Shown: positions 35,908 to 45,900 of the stretch, one piece after another
Numbering within the stretch: position 1 is the first letter of the stretch
Layout of the letters: each line of letters starts with the position of its first letter
Source of the DNA: Lysobacterales bacterium
GTDB lineage: Bacteria > Pseudomonadota > Gammaproteobacteria > Xanthomonadales > Xanthomonadaceae
Direction: 5' to 3'
NCBI GenBank assembly: GCA_014946745.1
Contig: JADCRD010000002.1
Location: 863,471 to 927,470 of the forward strand
DNA length: 64,000 bases
Notes under the pieces: model-generated
The model's input: the letters and a program-made list of their open reading frames with translations, nothing else
Told to the model about the DNA's origin: nothing
The model's database searches: none
Translations under genes and position numbers: made by a program

Positions 35908-37968
35908 TCAACCCAAGCCGTCGAAACCGTCGCGGAACAGCGCACCCCCGGCGCAGTCCTCGATCTGCTCGGGCAGGATCAGCACGTTGAAGCGCGCGCC
36001 CAGCGGCAGTGCGCCGTTGTTCGAGAACAGCTGGTGGCGGCCGAGCGTGGGCAGGTACTCGACGTCGACGATCGAGCCGGCGGCGCTGCCGTTGGCCCGC
36101 GGCATCACCTGGATCTGCGCGCAGGCCACGCCGTCGAGGCGCGGATGGCTGATCAGGCTGCCGGTGCTGCCGTTGCGGTTGTCGGCGCGCACCTCGTGCA
36201 CGAAGGCCTGCGGGCTCGGCAGCTGGGAGTACAGGTTCCAGCGCGTGCCGGTGATCAGATTGCTGCCATCGGCGGTGATCAGGTTCCAGCGGTTGCCGAC
36301 ATACGAGAGCACGACGGGGCCGGGGTGGAAGGGCGTGCCGAAAGGCGTGGCCTGCGTCGCCAGCACGAAGCGATCCGGCTGCTCATTGATCGGGCTCCAG
36401 TCGATCACGCTGCTGCTGTCGAGCGTGTTGGTGCCGCTGGCCACGTGCTGAAACACTCCGTTGGTGCTGGTGCCGATCGGGGCGAACAGATTGAAGGCCA
36501 CGCCCTGGGCCATGTTCTGGCCGCCGAGGTTGGTGATGAACCACTGGTCGAAGAAGCTCACGCCCGCGGGCGCGTTGTTGGTCACCGGGCCCGCGCCGAA
36601 GTTGCGGGTGAGGAAAATTCGTCGGCTGCTGTCGAGGTCGAGCTCGGCGTCGACGATCGGGAACTGCGGGCTCGCTGCGGTGGTGGGCTTCTGCCGCAAC
36701 AGGGCGCGATGGCCGAACTCGAAGGCGCCGATGTCGATCGCGTTGACCAGCCGGCGCAGGCCGTCGGCATCGTGGCTTTGCAGCGCAGCGGGCACGCGCA
36801 GCAGAGCGAAGCCGTTGCCGGCATTGCGTGCGGGCGAGCCGGCCGAAAGCCGCGGCGCCAGCATCGAGCGCAGCTGCGGATCGACGCTGAGATCGTTGGC
36901 GCCAGCGGTGTGCAGGCCGGGCGGGTTGTTCTGCCACTTGAGGTTCCAGTCGGCGGTGGCGTTGCCGCCCGCGCTGGGCGTGTTCTGCAAGCCGAAGCGG
37001 GTATTGGCGATCAGGTTGTTGAAGATGCCGCCCGTCACCTGCCCGACCGGTGTGCCGCCAGTGCCGCCCCAGCGGCTGATCACCAGGCCGCTGCCGAAGA
37101 CGATCGTGTTGTTGATCGCCTCCAGCTCGATGCTGCCGTTGTTGGTGATCACATCCAGGCCGCCGCCGGTGAAGTTGCCGCCGCCGATCAGGGCATTGCT
37201 GACCACATCCGCCCGCAGCGTAGATGCCGTGCCGCTGAAGCGGCCCTCGCTGATCCGCAGCGCGCGGCCGAAGGCGCCCTGGATCTCGTTGGCGTGCGCG
37301 ATCACATCGGCGTTGGCGCCACCGGCGACGTCGATGAACACGCCGGGGCCCTGGCCGGCCGCGGCAGCGCGGATGCGGTTGTGGCGCAGCTCGAAGAGTG
37401 CACGCCGACTGGCGCCGAACAGCGCCAGCTCGATGCCGGCATCGAAACTGCTGGGCGCGACCAGCTCGAGATCGTTGTTCTCGATGCGCACCGAGTGGAC
37501 AAACTTCTCGGTGCTGTTGGCGAGCAGGTTGACGGCGATCGCACCCTGCATCACACCGTTGCGTGCGCGCATCCGCAGCCCCGACAGCACGATGTCGGCC
37601 GGACCGGTGGCGCCATGGTCGATCCGGATGCGTCCGCTGCTGAAACCCAGATCCTGCAGGCGCAGGGTCAAGGCGAGGCTGCCGCTGGTGGTGACACTGA
37701 TGCCGCGGCCGACCGCGAATTCAGTGCGCGCGGCGCTGCGTCCGCGCAGGGTTAGGCTGCGGGCAATGCTGATGTTTTCGTCGATGGCAGCGCTGGGCAC
37801 CAGATCGAGGGTGGCATCGACAGGCGCGCTGTCGATACAGGCCTGCAGAGTGCCGGCACAGGCGCCGGCGCCGGGCCAACTGAGGATCGGTGAACCGGCG
37901 CGGGCGGCATCGATGCTGCCGAGGGCGAGGCCAAAGGCCGCGAGAACATGCAAACGCGAGATGGACAT
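35908..37968 (-). CDS. Secreted parallel beta-helix protein with C-terminal beta domains and LFRDGFDG tail
   Basis: A 686-residue exported protein with a signal peptide (to about residue 24, ..SIDAARA). Residues about 30-420 form a right-handed beta-helix with Asn-rich turns (NNTIVFGSGLVI, FNNLIANTRFG) and end in DIGAFEFG, the signature end of choice-of-anchor-Q-like proteins. About 440-675 hold three copies of a beta repeat ('RIFLTRNFGAGPVTNN..W..', 'RFVLATQATPFGTPF..W..', 'AFVHEVRADNRNGST..FNVLIL'), resembling DUF7452. The tail is LFRDGFDGLG. The start uses the ATG at 37968 with CCGGAG just upstream. It is probably in one transcription unit with the propeller gene (81-bp gap). Confidence 0.82.
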   Translation of the reverse strand: MSISRLHVLAAFGLALGSIDAARAGSPILSWPGAGACAGTLQACIDSAPVDATLDLVPSAAIDENISIARSLTLRGRSAARTEFAVGRGISVTTSGSLALTLRLQDLGFSSGRIRIDHGATGPADIVLSGLRMRARNGVMQGAIAVNLLANSTEKFVHSVRIENNDLELVAPSSFDAGIELALFGASRRALFELRHNRIRAAAAGQGPGVFIDVAGGANADVIAHANEIQGAFGRALRISEGRFSGTASTLRADVVSNALIGGGNFTGGGLDVITNNGSIELEAINNTIVFGSGLVISRWGGTGGTPVGQVTGGIFNNLIANTRFGLQNTPSAGGNATADWNLKWQNNPPGLHTAGANDLSVDPQLRSMLAPRLSAGSPARNAGNGFALLRVPAALQSHDADGLRRLVNAIDIGAFEFGHRALLRQKPTTAASPQFPIVDAELDLDSSRRIFLTRNFGAGPVTNNAPAGVSFFDQWFITNLGGQNMAQGVAFNLFAPIGTSTNGVFQHVASGTNTLDSSSVIDWSPINEQPDRFVLATQATPFGTPFHPGPVVLSYVGNRWNLITADGSNLITGTRWNLYSQLPSPQAFVHEVRADNRNGSTGSLISHPRLDGVACAQIQVMPRANGSAAGSIVDVEYLPTLGRHQLFSNNGALPLGARFNVLILPEQIEDCAGGALFRDGFDGLG

Positions 37969-38060
37969 GCGAGTCACTCCGGTACGGTCTGGAACGGGGT
38001 CAGCGTGTTGCTGACCCGTGCTCCCTCCATACGGAGTTCCGCGTCAATGCAGGACAGGCC

Positions 38061-38243
38061 CTATTCGCGATCGACCCCGAGATCCTCCAGCTCGCCCTCG
38101 TCATCCAGGCGCAGGCTCAGGCTGATCGGCCGGCAGCAGACCGGGCAGTCCTCGGTGTACTCGGACTCGCCGTAGGACAGATCGACGAAGGCATCGAAGC
38201 CCTCGCCGCACCAGGGGCAGTGGATGTGGCGTTCGGTGAGCAT
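38061..38243 (-). CDS. CPXCG-motif cysteine-rich protein
   Basis: A 60-residue protein with two zinc-ribbon-like knuckles, HCPWCGEGF (about 8-16) and DCPVCCRPI (about 32-40), separated by an acidic loop. It matches the small conserved CPXCG-motif family of gammaproteobacteria, function unknown. The start MLTERHIHC is chosen because the upstream extension is encoded by the GGGATT repeat array. Confidence 0.85.
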   Translation of the reverse strand: MLTERHIHCPWCGEGFDAFVDLSYGESEYTEDCPVCCRPISLSLRLDDEGELEDLGVDRE

Positions 38244-38266
38244 GGGTGGGCGCGCCTGCGGCGCGC

Positions 38267-38400
38267 GGGATTGGTGATTGGGGATTGGGGATTGGGGATT
38301 CGGGATTGGAACAGCCTGTGCGTCGTGCGCGGATGAGTACACCGGCGGCGTAGCACTTCAGACTCGCCGGCCCTTGCGAATCCCCAATCCCGAATCCCGG
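38267..38400. repeat. Inverted GGGATT repeat arrays between the CPXCG gene and hemW
   Basis: A six-unit GATTGGGGATTGG array at 38267-38309 faces an opposite-strand array at 38378-38400, which lies 13 bases beyond the hemW 3' end. Both neighbouring genes are on the minus strand. No gene is present between the arrays. Confidence 0.85.
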
Positions 38401-38412
38401 CGCTTCCTGACC

Positions 38413-39597
38413 TCAAGCCAGGAAGAGTCCGATCAAATCGTTCTGGAACTGCTGACCCAGCGCCGAGGCGCGGAAACGCTCGCCGTCGCTCTCCAGCCAG
38501 CCGCGCGCCTGCGCCTGGGCGAAGGCGGCATCGAGCGCGCTGAGCGGCAGGCCGGTGCGGGCCTCGAAGGTCGAGAGGGTGCTGCCTTCGAGCAGGCGCA
38601 GCGCGTTCAGCATGAACTCGAAGGGCAGATCGGCGGCGGCGAGCCGCTGATCACCGCCGATCCGCGCGGGGCTGGCGGCGGCGTCCAGATAGGCCTGCGG
38701 ATGCTTCAGTTTCCAGCGCCGCAGGATGGCGTCTTCGGCGGGCAGGGTGATCTTGCCGTGGGCGCCGGCGCCGATGCCGAGGTAGTCGCCGAACTGCCAG
38801 TAGTTAAGGTTGTGCTGGCTGCGTCGGCCGGGCCGCGCATAGGCCGAGATCTCGTACTGCGCATAGCCGGCTTCGGCCAGGCGCTGCTGGCAGGCCGCCT
38901 GCATGTCCCAGGCGCTGTCCTCATCGGGCAGACCCGGCGGCGGCTTGGCCGCGAACAGCGTGTTCGGCTCCAGCGTCAGGTGGTAGTGGCTCAGGTGCTC
39001 GGGCGCGAGTTCGAGGGCCTGCTCAAGGTCCGACAGCGCGCCGTCGAGCGTTTGCCCGGGCAAGGCATACATGAGGTCGAGATTGATGTTGTCGAAGCCG
39101 GCGGCGCGGGCGAGCGCGAAAGCGCGCTTGGCCTGGCCGCCGTCGTGGATGCGGCCGAGTGCCGCCAGGCGCGCATCGTCGAAGCTCTGCACGCCGAAGC
39201 TGATGCGGTTCACGCCGGCCGCGCGGTAGGCCTCGAAGCGGTCGAACTCGGCGGTGCCGGGGTTGGTTTCGAGCGTGACCTCGAGCCCCGGCATCAGCCG
39301 CAGGCGCGCGGCGACGCCCTCGACGATCTCGCCGATCGCCGCGCCCGGAAACAGGCTGGGCGTGCCGCCGCCAAAGAAAATGCTCGACACCGGTCGGCCC
39401 CAGACCTGCGGCAGCTCCTGGTCGAGATCGGCCAGCAGCGCGCGCACGTAGTCGGCCACCGGCAGCGCCTCGGGCGCGCGGTGCGAGTTGAAATCGCAGT
39501 ACGGGCATTTGCGCACGCACCAGGGGATGTGGATATAGAGCGCGAGTGGCGGCAGGCTGAGCACGGGCGGCGGAACCAGGGAGCGGTCGCGCAGCAT
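38413..39597 (-). CDS. hemW: Radical SAM heme chaperone HemW
   Basis: A 394-residue HemN-like radical SAM protein of the HemW group, thought to deliver heme to target proteins. The iron-sulfur motif CVRKCPYC is in YIHIPWCVRKCPYCDFNSH (about 20-38). SAM-domain segments: IFFGGGTPSLFPGAAI, TLETNPGTAEFDRFEAYRAAGVNRISFGVQSF and LDLMYALPGQT. HemW, unlike HemN, lacks the extended N-terminus; that fits the length. With hemF at 23227 the genome has a separate oxygen-dependent oxidase. It is divergent from the PAS/GGDEF gene. Confidence 0.93.
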   Translation of the reverse strand: MLRDRSLVPPPVLSLPPLALYIHIPWCVRKCPYCDFNSHRAPEALPVADYVRALLADLDQELPQVWGRPVSSIFFGGGTPSLFPGAAIGEIVEGVAARLRLMPGLEVTLETNPGTAEFDRFEAYRAAGVNRISFGVQSFDDARLAALGRIHDGGQAKRAFALARAAGFDNINLDLMYALPGQTLDGALSDLEQALELAPEHLSHYHLTLEPNTLFAAKPPPGLPDEDSAWDMQAACQQRLAEAGYAQYEISAYARPGRRSQHNLNYWQFGDYLGIGAGAHGKITLPAEDAILRRWKLKHPQAYLDAAASPARIGGDQRLAAADLPFEFMLNALRLLEGSTLSTFEARTGLPLSALDAAFAQAQARGWLESDGERFRASALGQQFQNDLIGLFLA

Positions 39598-39705
39598 GCC
39601 AGCCGCTGCGTGAGCCGGACAGACGCCCGCGGCCACGCTTTCGGCGGGTGCTTGCGCGGGTCACCGCCGGGATCGACGCAAACCCGCGGCCTGAATCTTG
39701 CAGCC

Positions 39706-41919
39706 ATGGCTGGGTTTTCGATCTGCCGCGGCCCTGCGCCGCAGGCAGCGCGGCCAACAGGGCATCGAAAGGGGGCAGGGGGCTTGGACGCGAACACCGT
39801 GCTGCGCTCGGGGCGCATCTTGGAACTGCCGCCGCAGTTCGATGCCGGCACGCTCGGTCGCGGCGTGCTGCGCCTGTTCGCCCATTCCACCCGCACCGCC
39901 CTGGCGCTGCTGGCCCACGACGGCCGCCTCGTGTGGGTGAACCCGGCCTTCGACGGCCTGGGCCTGTGCGCGGGCGACGCCTGGCTGGGCCAGCCCCTGC
40001 TGTCGCTGCTGGCGCCCGGTGCGCCCGCCGACGAGCCCGACGACACCGCCCTCTTGCGCATGGCCCTGCAGCAGCACGCCGCCACCCACACCACGCTGTC
40101 GGTGCGCACGCCGGACGGCCGCCGTCTGTGGCTGGAGGCCGACCTGCAGCCGCTGCGCGAGCAGGGCGCCCCGGCGGCCGGTTTCGCCCTGGTGCTGCAC
40201 GACGTCAGCGCGCAGGTGCGCGAGCGCCGGCGTCTGCGTCGGCTGATCGACTCCACCATCGCCGGCATCGTCGTGCAGGACGCCTCGGGCCGCATCGTCG
40301 ACTGCAATGCCGAAGCCGAGCGCCTGCTCGGCCGCAGCCGCACCCAGCTGCTCGCCAGCAGCTCCGAGAGCGGCGACTGGGAGGCGATCCACGAGGACGG
40401 CAGCCCCTACCCGGGCAGCGAGCATCCCGGCATGCGCGTGCTCCGCGATGGCAAAGCCGTGCGCGGGGCCGTCATGGGCATCCGCCTGCCCAGCGGCGAG
40501 CGCCGCTGGATCGAGGTCAACACCGAGCTGATGACCGACCACGACAGCGGCGAGCGTTCGGTGGTCAACAGCTTCATCAACCTCACCGCGCAAAAGGCGG
40601 TACAGGCGCAGATGCACGCCGAACGCGAGCGCCTGCTGGCCAGCCTTGAGAGCACGCGTGCAGGCGTCTGGGAATGGCAGGTCGACAGCGGCGAACTGCA
40701 GATCGACGCGCGCTGGGCCGAGATCATCGGCGAGACCATCGAGCGCCTGCAGCCGGTGCGCATGGAGCGCATGGTCCAGCGCATTCACCCCGACGATCTG
40801 GCGCGCGTGCAGTCGGCCGCCGAAGACCATTTCAGCGGCCGCGGCAAGCACTACGAATGCGAGCTGCGCCTGCGCCATCGCGAGGGCCACTGGGTGTGGG
40901 TGCTGGTGCGCGGCCGGGTCGCCCTGCGCGATGCCGCCGGCCAGCCTCTACGGGTCTATGGCACCCACACCGAGATCAGCCAGCGCAAGCGCACCGAGGC
41001 CGAGCTCGCGCGCACCCAGGTGCTGCTGCAGGGCCTGTTCGAGCGCTCGCCGCTGGGCGTGGCGCTGAACGATCTGGTCGGCGGGCGCTTTCTCGATGCC
41101 AATGCCGCGCTGCTGCGCATGCTCGGCTACAGCCGCGAGCAGCTGCTCACGGCGAGCTACTGGGACATCACCCCGCGCGACTACGCCGAGGCCGAAGCCG
41201 AGCAGCTGCGCAGCCTGATGCAGATCGGCGCCTATGGGCCCTACGAGAAAGAGTTCCTGCATTCGAGCGGACGTCGACTGCCGGTGCTGCTGTCGGGCAT
41301 CCGCATCACCCAACCCGACGGCGGCGAGCAGATCTGGTCGGTGGTGCAGGACCTGTCCGAGCGCCGTCTGTTCGAGCAGCAGCTGCAGCGCGCCGCGCTG
41401 ACCGATGAGCTGACCGGGCTGCCCAATCGCGGCCTGCTGCTGCAGCGGCTGCAGCAGGTGCTGCGCGATATCCGCCTGGGTCGCGTGCCCGGCGCGGCCC
41501 TGCTTTTCATCGACTTCGACCGCTTCAAGCAGATCAACGACAGCCACGGTCACGACGCCGGCGATGAGCTGCTGCGCAAAGCGGCGATGCGCATGCGTGC
41601 GGCCCTGCGTGCTGATGACATCGGCCTGCACGCCGCCAGCGGCAACGTGGTCGCGCGCTTTGGCGGCGACGAGTTCGTGGTGCTGCTCGCCGATGTGCAC
41701 CAGCCCGACGCGGCGGCCCAGCTGGCCGAACGCCTGGTCGAAACCGTGGCGCATGGCTACCGGCTGGGCGGCGCAGAGGTGCGGCTGGACGTCAGCGTCG
41801 GCGTGGTCCTGCTCGACGATGGCACCGCAAGCGCCGACGAAATCCTGCGCCGCGCCGACCGCGCCATGTACCGCGCCAAGGACGCCGGCGGTGGCCGGGT
41901 CGAGGTTTGCGGCGACTGA
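39706..41919 (+). CDS. Multi-PAS diguanylate cyclase
   Basis: A 737-residue soluble sensor with about four PAS/PAC modules (about 60-175, 180-300, 310-435 and 445-565), then GGDEF (about 575-735). The signature is intact: RFGGDEFVVLL at 652-662 preceded by LLFIDFDRFKQINDSHGHDAGDELL. The usual RxxD inhibitory site is displaced: RADD is followed by about nine extra residues (IGLHAASGN) before VVARFGGDEF. The ATG at 39706 lacks a ribosome-binding site; an in-frame TTG at 39784, preceded by G-rich sequence, is an alternative start. Confidence 0.9.
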   Translation: MAGFSICRGPAPQAARPTGHRKGAGGLDANTVLRSGRILELPPQFDAGTLGRGVLRLFAHSTRTALALLAHDGRLVWVNPAFDGLGLCAGDAWLGQPLLSLLAPGAPADEPDDTALLRMALQQHAATHTTLSVRTPDGRRLWLEADLQPLREQGAPAAGFALVLHDVSAQVRERRRLRRLIDSTIAGIVVQDASGRIVDCNAEAERLLGRSRTQLLASSSESGDWEAIHEDGSPYPGSEHPGMRVLRDGKAVRGAVMGIRLPSGERRWIEVNTELMTDHDSGERSVVNSFINLTAQKAVQAQMHAERERLLASLESTRAGVWEWQVDSGELQIDARWAEIIGETIERLQPVRMERMVQRIHPDDLARVQSAAEDHFSGRGKHYECELRLRHREGHWVWVLVRGRVALRDAAGQPLRVYGTHTEISQRKRTEAELARTQVLLQGLFERSPLGVALNDLVGGRFLDANAALLRMLGYSREQLLTASYWDITPRDYAEAEAEQLRSLMQIGAYGPYEKEFLHSSGRRLPVLLSGIRITQPDGGEQIWSVVQDLSERRLFEQQLQRAALTDELTGLPNRGLLLQRLQQVLRDIRLGRVPGAALLFIDFDRFKQINDSHGHDAGDELLRKAAMRMRAALRADDIGLHAASGNVVARFGGDEFVVLLADVHQPDAAAQLAERLVETVAHGYRLGGAEVRLDVSVGVVLLDDGTASADEILRRADRAMYRAKDAGGGRVEVCGD

Positions 41920-41934
41920 TCCGGCTCCGCTGGC

Positions 41935-42828
41935 TCAGCCCGCGACCGGATGCGCCTTGAAGAAGGCCCGCACCTCGGCCAGCACCTCGGCGCGCGCGTC
42001 CTCCAGCACGTAGTGGCCGGCGTCGGCGTACTCGCGGGCCTGCGCCTGCGGCAGCGCGCGGCGGAATTCGCGCAGGCAGGTGTGATCGAAGACGAAATCC
42101 TGCATGCCCCACAGCAGCAGGGCCGGGCGGTCGGCGAACTCGGGCAGGCGGCGGCCGATCTCGGCCACGGTGTTCCAGGCCGGGTCGCCCGCGCCGAGCG
42201 GAATGTCCTGCACAAAGCGCAGGGTGGCGATGCGGTTCGCCCAGCTGTCGTAGGGCGCGGTGAACGCGCGGCGCTCATCCGCCGGCATCGGCTTCTTCAC
42301 CGCCAGCTTCGTGGCGCCGGCCGAGAAGGCATTGAAACCGCGGATCAGCAGGGCGCCCAGCGACGAATCGCGGCCCAGCTTGAGCAGGCCGGGCAGGCGC
42401 TTGTCGGCCGGCATGCTGAAACCGGCGGTGTTCAGCAGCACCAGCCGCAGCACCCGCTGCGGATGCCGCAGCGCCCAGCCGAGGCCGATCAGCCCGCCCC
42501 AGTCGTGCAGCACCAGAGTGACCGGGCGCTCGGGCTCGATCGCGGCCAGCAGGCGATCGAGGTCGTCGATGCGGCTGTCCAGCGTGTAGCGGTAGCGGCT
42601 GTCGTCGGGCTTGTCGGAGTAGCCCATGCCGATGTGGTCGGGCACGATGCAGCGGTGGCTGCCGCGCAGGGCCAGCACCAGGTGGCGGTAGTAGTAGGAC
42701 CAGGTCGGATTGCCGTGGACCATCACCACAGCCGGGCCCTGGCCCTCGTCGAGGTAGCTCATTTCGAGGCCGTCGCCGCGGTCGAAACGGCGCGGCTGGA
42801 ACGGGTAGTCGGGAAGGTTCAAGCGCAC
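41935..42828 (-). CDS. Alpha/beta hydrolase, OleB/haloalkane-dehalogenase-like
   Basis: A 297-residue alpha/beta-fold hydrolase. MVHGNPTWSYYYRHL gives the oxyanion-hole HGNP motif, VLHDWGGLIGLGWAL the nucleophile elbow with Asp as nucleophile (as in dehalogenases and OleB), and ADAGHYVLEDA the catalytic His. PDHIGMGYSDKP is typical of OleB, the enzyme acting on beta-lactones in bacterial olefin synthesis. The other ole genes are not adjacent. The start is set at a GTG (42828, MRLNLPDYPFQPRR) because longer frames would overlap the divergent gene. Confidence 0.82.
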   Translation of the reverse strand: MRLNLPDYPFQPRRFDRGDGLEMSYLDEGQGPAVVMVHGNPTWSYYYRHLVLALRGSHRCIVPDHIGMGYSDKPDDSRYRYTLDSRIDDLDRLLAAIEPERPVTLVLHDWGGLIGLGWALRHPQRVLRLVLLNTAGFSMPADKRLPGLLKLGRDSSLGALLIRGFNAFSAGATKLAVKKPMPADERRAFTAPYDSWANRIATLRFVQDIPLGAGDPAWNTVAEIGRRLPEFADRPALLLWGMQDFVFDHTCLREFRRALPQAQAREYADAGHYVLEDARAEVLAEVRAFFKAHPVAG

Positions 42829-42916
42829 GCGCCCAGGCCGAGAAGGGCGCCTATGGTAGCCGCTCGCCGCGCAGGCCCCAGCCCGCCCGCGGAACGCCGC
42901 TTGCATCCGGCTGCGC

Positions 42917-45900
42917 ATGCTCGCGCACTTGCATCGCTGTCCGCCGCCTCACCGGCGTCGCCCGGGCGCCCTGCTGCGCGCCTGCAGCTGGCTGCTCGGG
43001 CTCGCACTGGCAGCGCCGGCCTGGGCCTTGGACCCGAGCACCGACTTCGGCGACTACCTGCTGGAGCGCTGGACCGCCGAAGACGGCCTGCCGCAGATCA
43101 CCGTGCTGACCCTCGCCCAGGACAGCCAGGGCTACCTCTGGGTCGGCACGCAGAACGGCATCGCCCGCTTCGACGGCCGCCGCTTCCACACCTTCAACCG
43201 GGTCAACACCGGCCTTGACCTCACTATGCCTGCCGCCAGTCTCGCCGGGCCCGACGGCGCGGTCTGGTTCGGCACGCCGCGCGGCCTGCTGCGCCAGCAG
43301 AACGGCCGCTTCGAAGAGGTCGCGATCGCCTCGGCGCCGACCTCGGTGCGCGCCCTGCAGTTCTGGGACGGCCAGCTGCTGGCTGCGACCGTCGACGGCC
43401 TGCGCAGCCCGGGTCGCCCCGGCCGGCCTGAATACCTCGGCGGCGAGTCCGTGCATGCCCTGGCGCTCGATGCTGTCGATCGCCTGTGGGCGGCGGCCGA
43501 GAGCGCGCTGTTCCTGCTTGAACTCGGGCATGAGGCGCGCCGTATCGCGCTGCCGCAGGCCGATACCCGGCCGCTGGCGCTGGCGGTGTGGCAGGGCGCC
43601 ATCGTGCTCGGCAGTCGCGACGGCGTGTGGCGCTTCGATCTCGGCGACGGCGTGTGGTCGCGGCTGTTCCCTGACCTCGCCGGCCAGGCGGTGCCGACCC
43701 TGCGGGTCGATCGCCACGGCAATCTGTGGGCCGCGAGCGTCGAGCATCTGCAGCGCCTGCGCCCTGACGGCGCGCTGGAAGCCATCGGTGAAGCCGAGTT
43801 CGTGGCGCGGCCCTGGCTGCACGTGATCTTCGAGGACCGCGAGGGCGACCTCTGGTTGGGCAGCCAGCGCGAGAGCCTGCTGCGCATCAGCGACTCGGCC
43901 CTGCGCGTGATCGGCCGCCGCCAAGGGCTGCACGACAACCTGCTGTGGAGCGTGCTGGACGATGGCGAGGGCGGGCTGTGGGTGGGTACCAATGGCGGCC
44001 TGGCGCACTGGCGTCCCGACGCCGGGTTCGCCAGGGTCGAACAGGGCGACGCGCTGCCGGATCCCGCCGTCTACAGCCTGCACCGCGATCCGCAGGGCAG
44101 CGTCTGGCTGGGCACGCGTGCGGGGCTGGCGCGGCTGCGCGAGGGCGCCATCGAAGTCGCTCCGGCGTTCCAGCCGCTCGCCTCGGCGCAGATCACCAGC
44201 TTTGCCGACGACGAGGGCGCGCTCTGGATCGGCAGCCTTGAAGGGCTCTGGCGCTGGAAGGACGGCGCACTTGCGCGCTTCGGCGCGGCACCCGGCTCGC
44301 CCGAGGCGCGCATCCGCAGCCTGCTGCGACAGGAGGACGGCAGCCTGCTGGTCGGCACCGAAGGCGGCCTGCGCCGCCTGCGCGGCGAGCACTGGGACAG
44401 CCCGGCCTGGGCCGAATCGCTCAACGGCAGCTTCATCTCCAGCCTGCGCCCGCTGCCGGATGGCGCGCTGCTGCTGACCACCCTCGACAAGGGCATCGCG
44501 CTGTACCGCCTGGGTGAGCTGCGCAGCTTCGGCCCGCCGGACGGCCTGCCCTCGGCCAACGCCTGGACCTCCGACCTGGTGGGCACCTACGTCTATATCA
44601 GCACCAACGACGGCGCCTACCGGCTGCCGCTGGCGCGCATGTTCGACGCCGATCGTGAGGCCGGACTGCAGGCTGAAGTCGTGATCCGCGCGGTCAACCG
44701 CGCCCGCGGCGACCAGCGCATGGGCTGCTGCAACGGCGGCGGCCACGCGCGCAGCGCGCGGGTCGGCACCCAGCTCTTCTACCCGACCACCAACGGCCTG
44801 ATCCGGCTCGACAGCGAGCGCGTGCAGCAGGCCGCCGACTGGCCGGGGCTGTCGATTGAAGCCGTGGAAACCAGCGCGGGCGCGCTCGACTTCCCCCAGC
44901 AGGTGCGCGTCGACCAGCCGCCGCGCGATCTGGCGATCCGCTTTGCCGGGGTCAGCCTGCGCCACGCCAACGAGATCCAGTTCCGCTATCGCCTCGACGG
45001 TTACCAGAGCCGGTGGACGGACGCGGTCGGCCTGCGTGCGGTCTACACCGGGCTGCCGCCGGGCGACTACCGTTTCCTGCTGGAGGGCCGGTTCTCCGGC
45101 CGCGAGTGGCAGCGCGCGCAGACGCCGCTCGACATCACGGTGGCGCCGGCCTGGCACGAGCTGCGCAGCGTGCATCTCGCCGCTGTGCTGGTCCTGCTCG
45201 GCCTGCTCACGCTGGGCTGGCGCTACAGCCTGGGCCGCAGCGAGCGGCAGCGACGCGCGCTGGCCGAGGCCGTGCGCGAGCGCACCGAAGCGCTGGATCG
45301 CGCCAACGAGCGCTTGCGCAGCGCCAATGCCGCGCTGCTGGAGGAAAGCCGCACCGATGCGCTGACCGGCTGCGCCAATCGCCGCGCCGCGCTGCGCCTG
45401 CTGTCGGAGTGGCCGGCCTACGCCCTGATGCTGGTCGACCTCGACCACTTCAAGGCGCTGAACGATCGCCACGGTCACGCCGCCGGCGATCAGGTGCTGA
45501 TCACGGCGGCCACCTTGATGCGCGCGCGCCTCGGGCCCTCCGCCGTGCTGGCGCGCTGGGGCGGCGAGGAGTTCCTGGTGATCTGGCCGGGGCTGGATCT
45601 GCCGCAGGCGCTGGCGGAAGCCGAGCAGCTGCGCGCGACGCTGGCGCAGGCCGCCTTCCACACCCTGGGCGGCCAGGCTCTGCGCGTCACCTGCTCGATC
45701 GGTGTCGCCGAGCATCCTCTGCACGGCAGCCGCGGCGACTGGCAGCTCTCGCTGGAGCTGGCCGATCGCGCCCTGTACCGGGCCAAGGCCAACGGCCGCA
45801 ACCGCGTCGAAGGCGCGCAGCTGGAGCTCGCTCCCGGCCAGGCACTGCCCGCAGCGGGCGAAACCCAGGCCCTCGACGCCCTGGTTCAGCAAGGCAGCCT

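Noticed and set aside
34108..37755. A 1215-codon open frame on the plus strand
   Set aside because: Antisense to the two secreted proteins, which have signal peptides and clear repeat folds. The plus-strand translation is Ala/Val/Arg-rich with no motif.
34531..37968. PEP-CTERM anchors on the secreted proteins, given the XrtA-type transferase
   Set aside because: Their C-termini lack the PEP motif, hydrophobic helix and basic end; they carry a different LFxDGF tail.
38278..39705. A long N-terminal extension of the multi-PAS cyclase
   Set aside because: It would be antisense to all of hemW and begins inside a repeat array. The PAS region starts after 39706.
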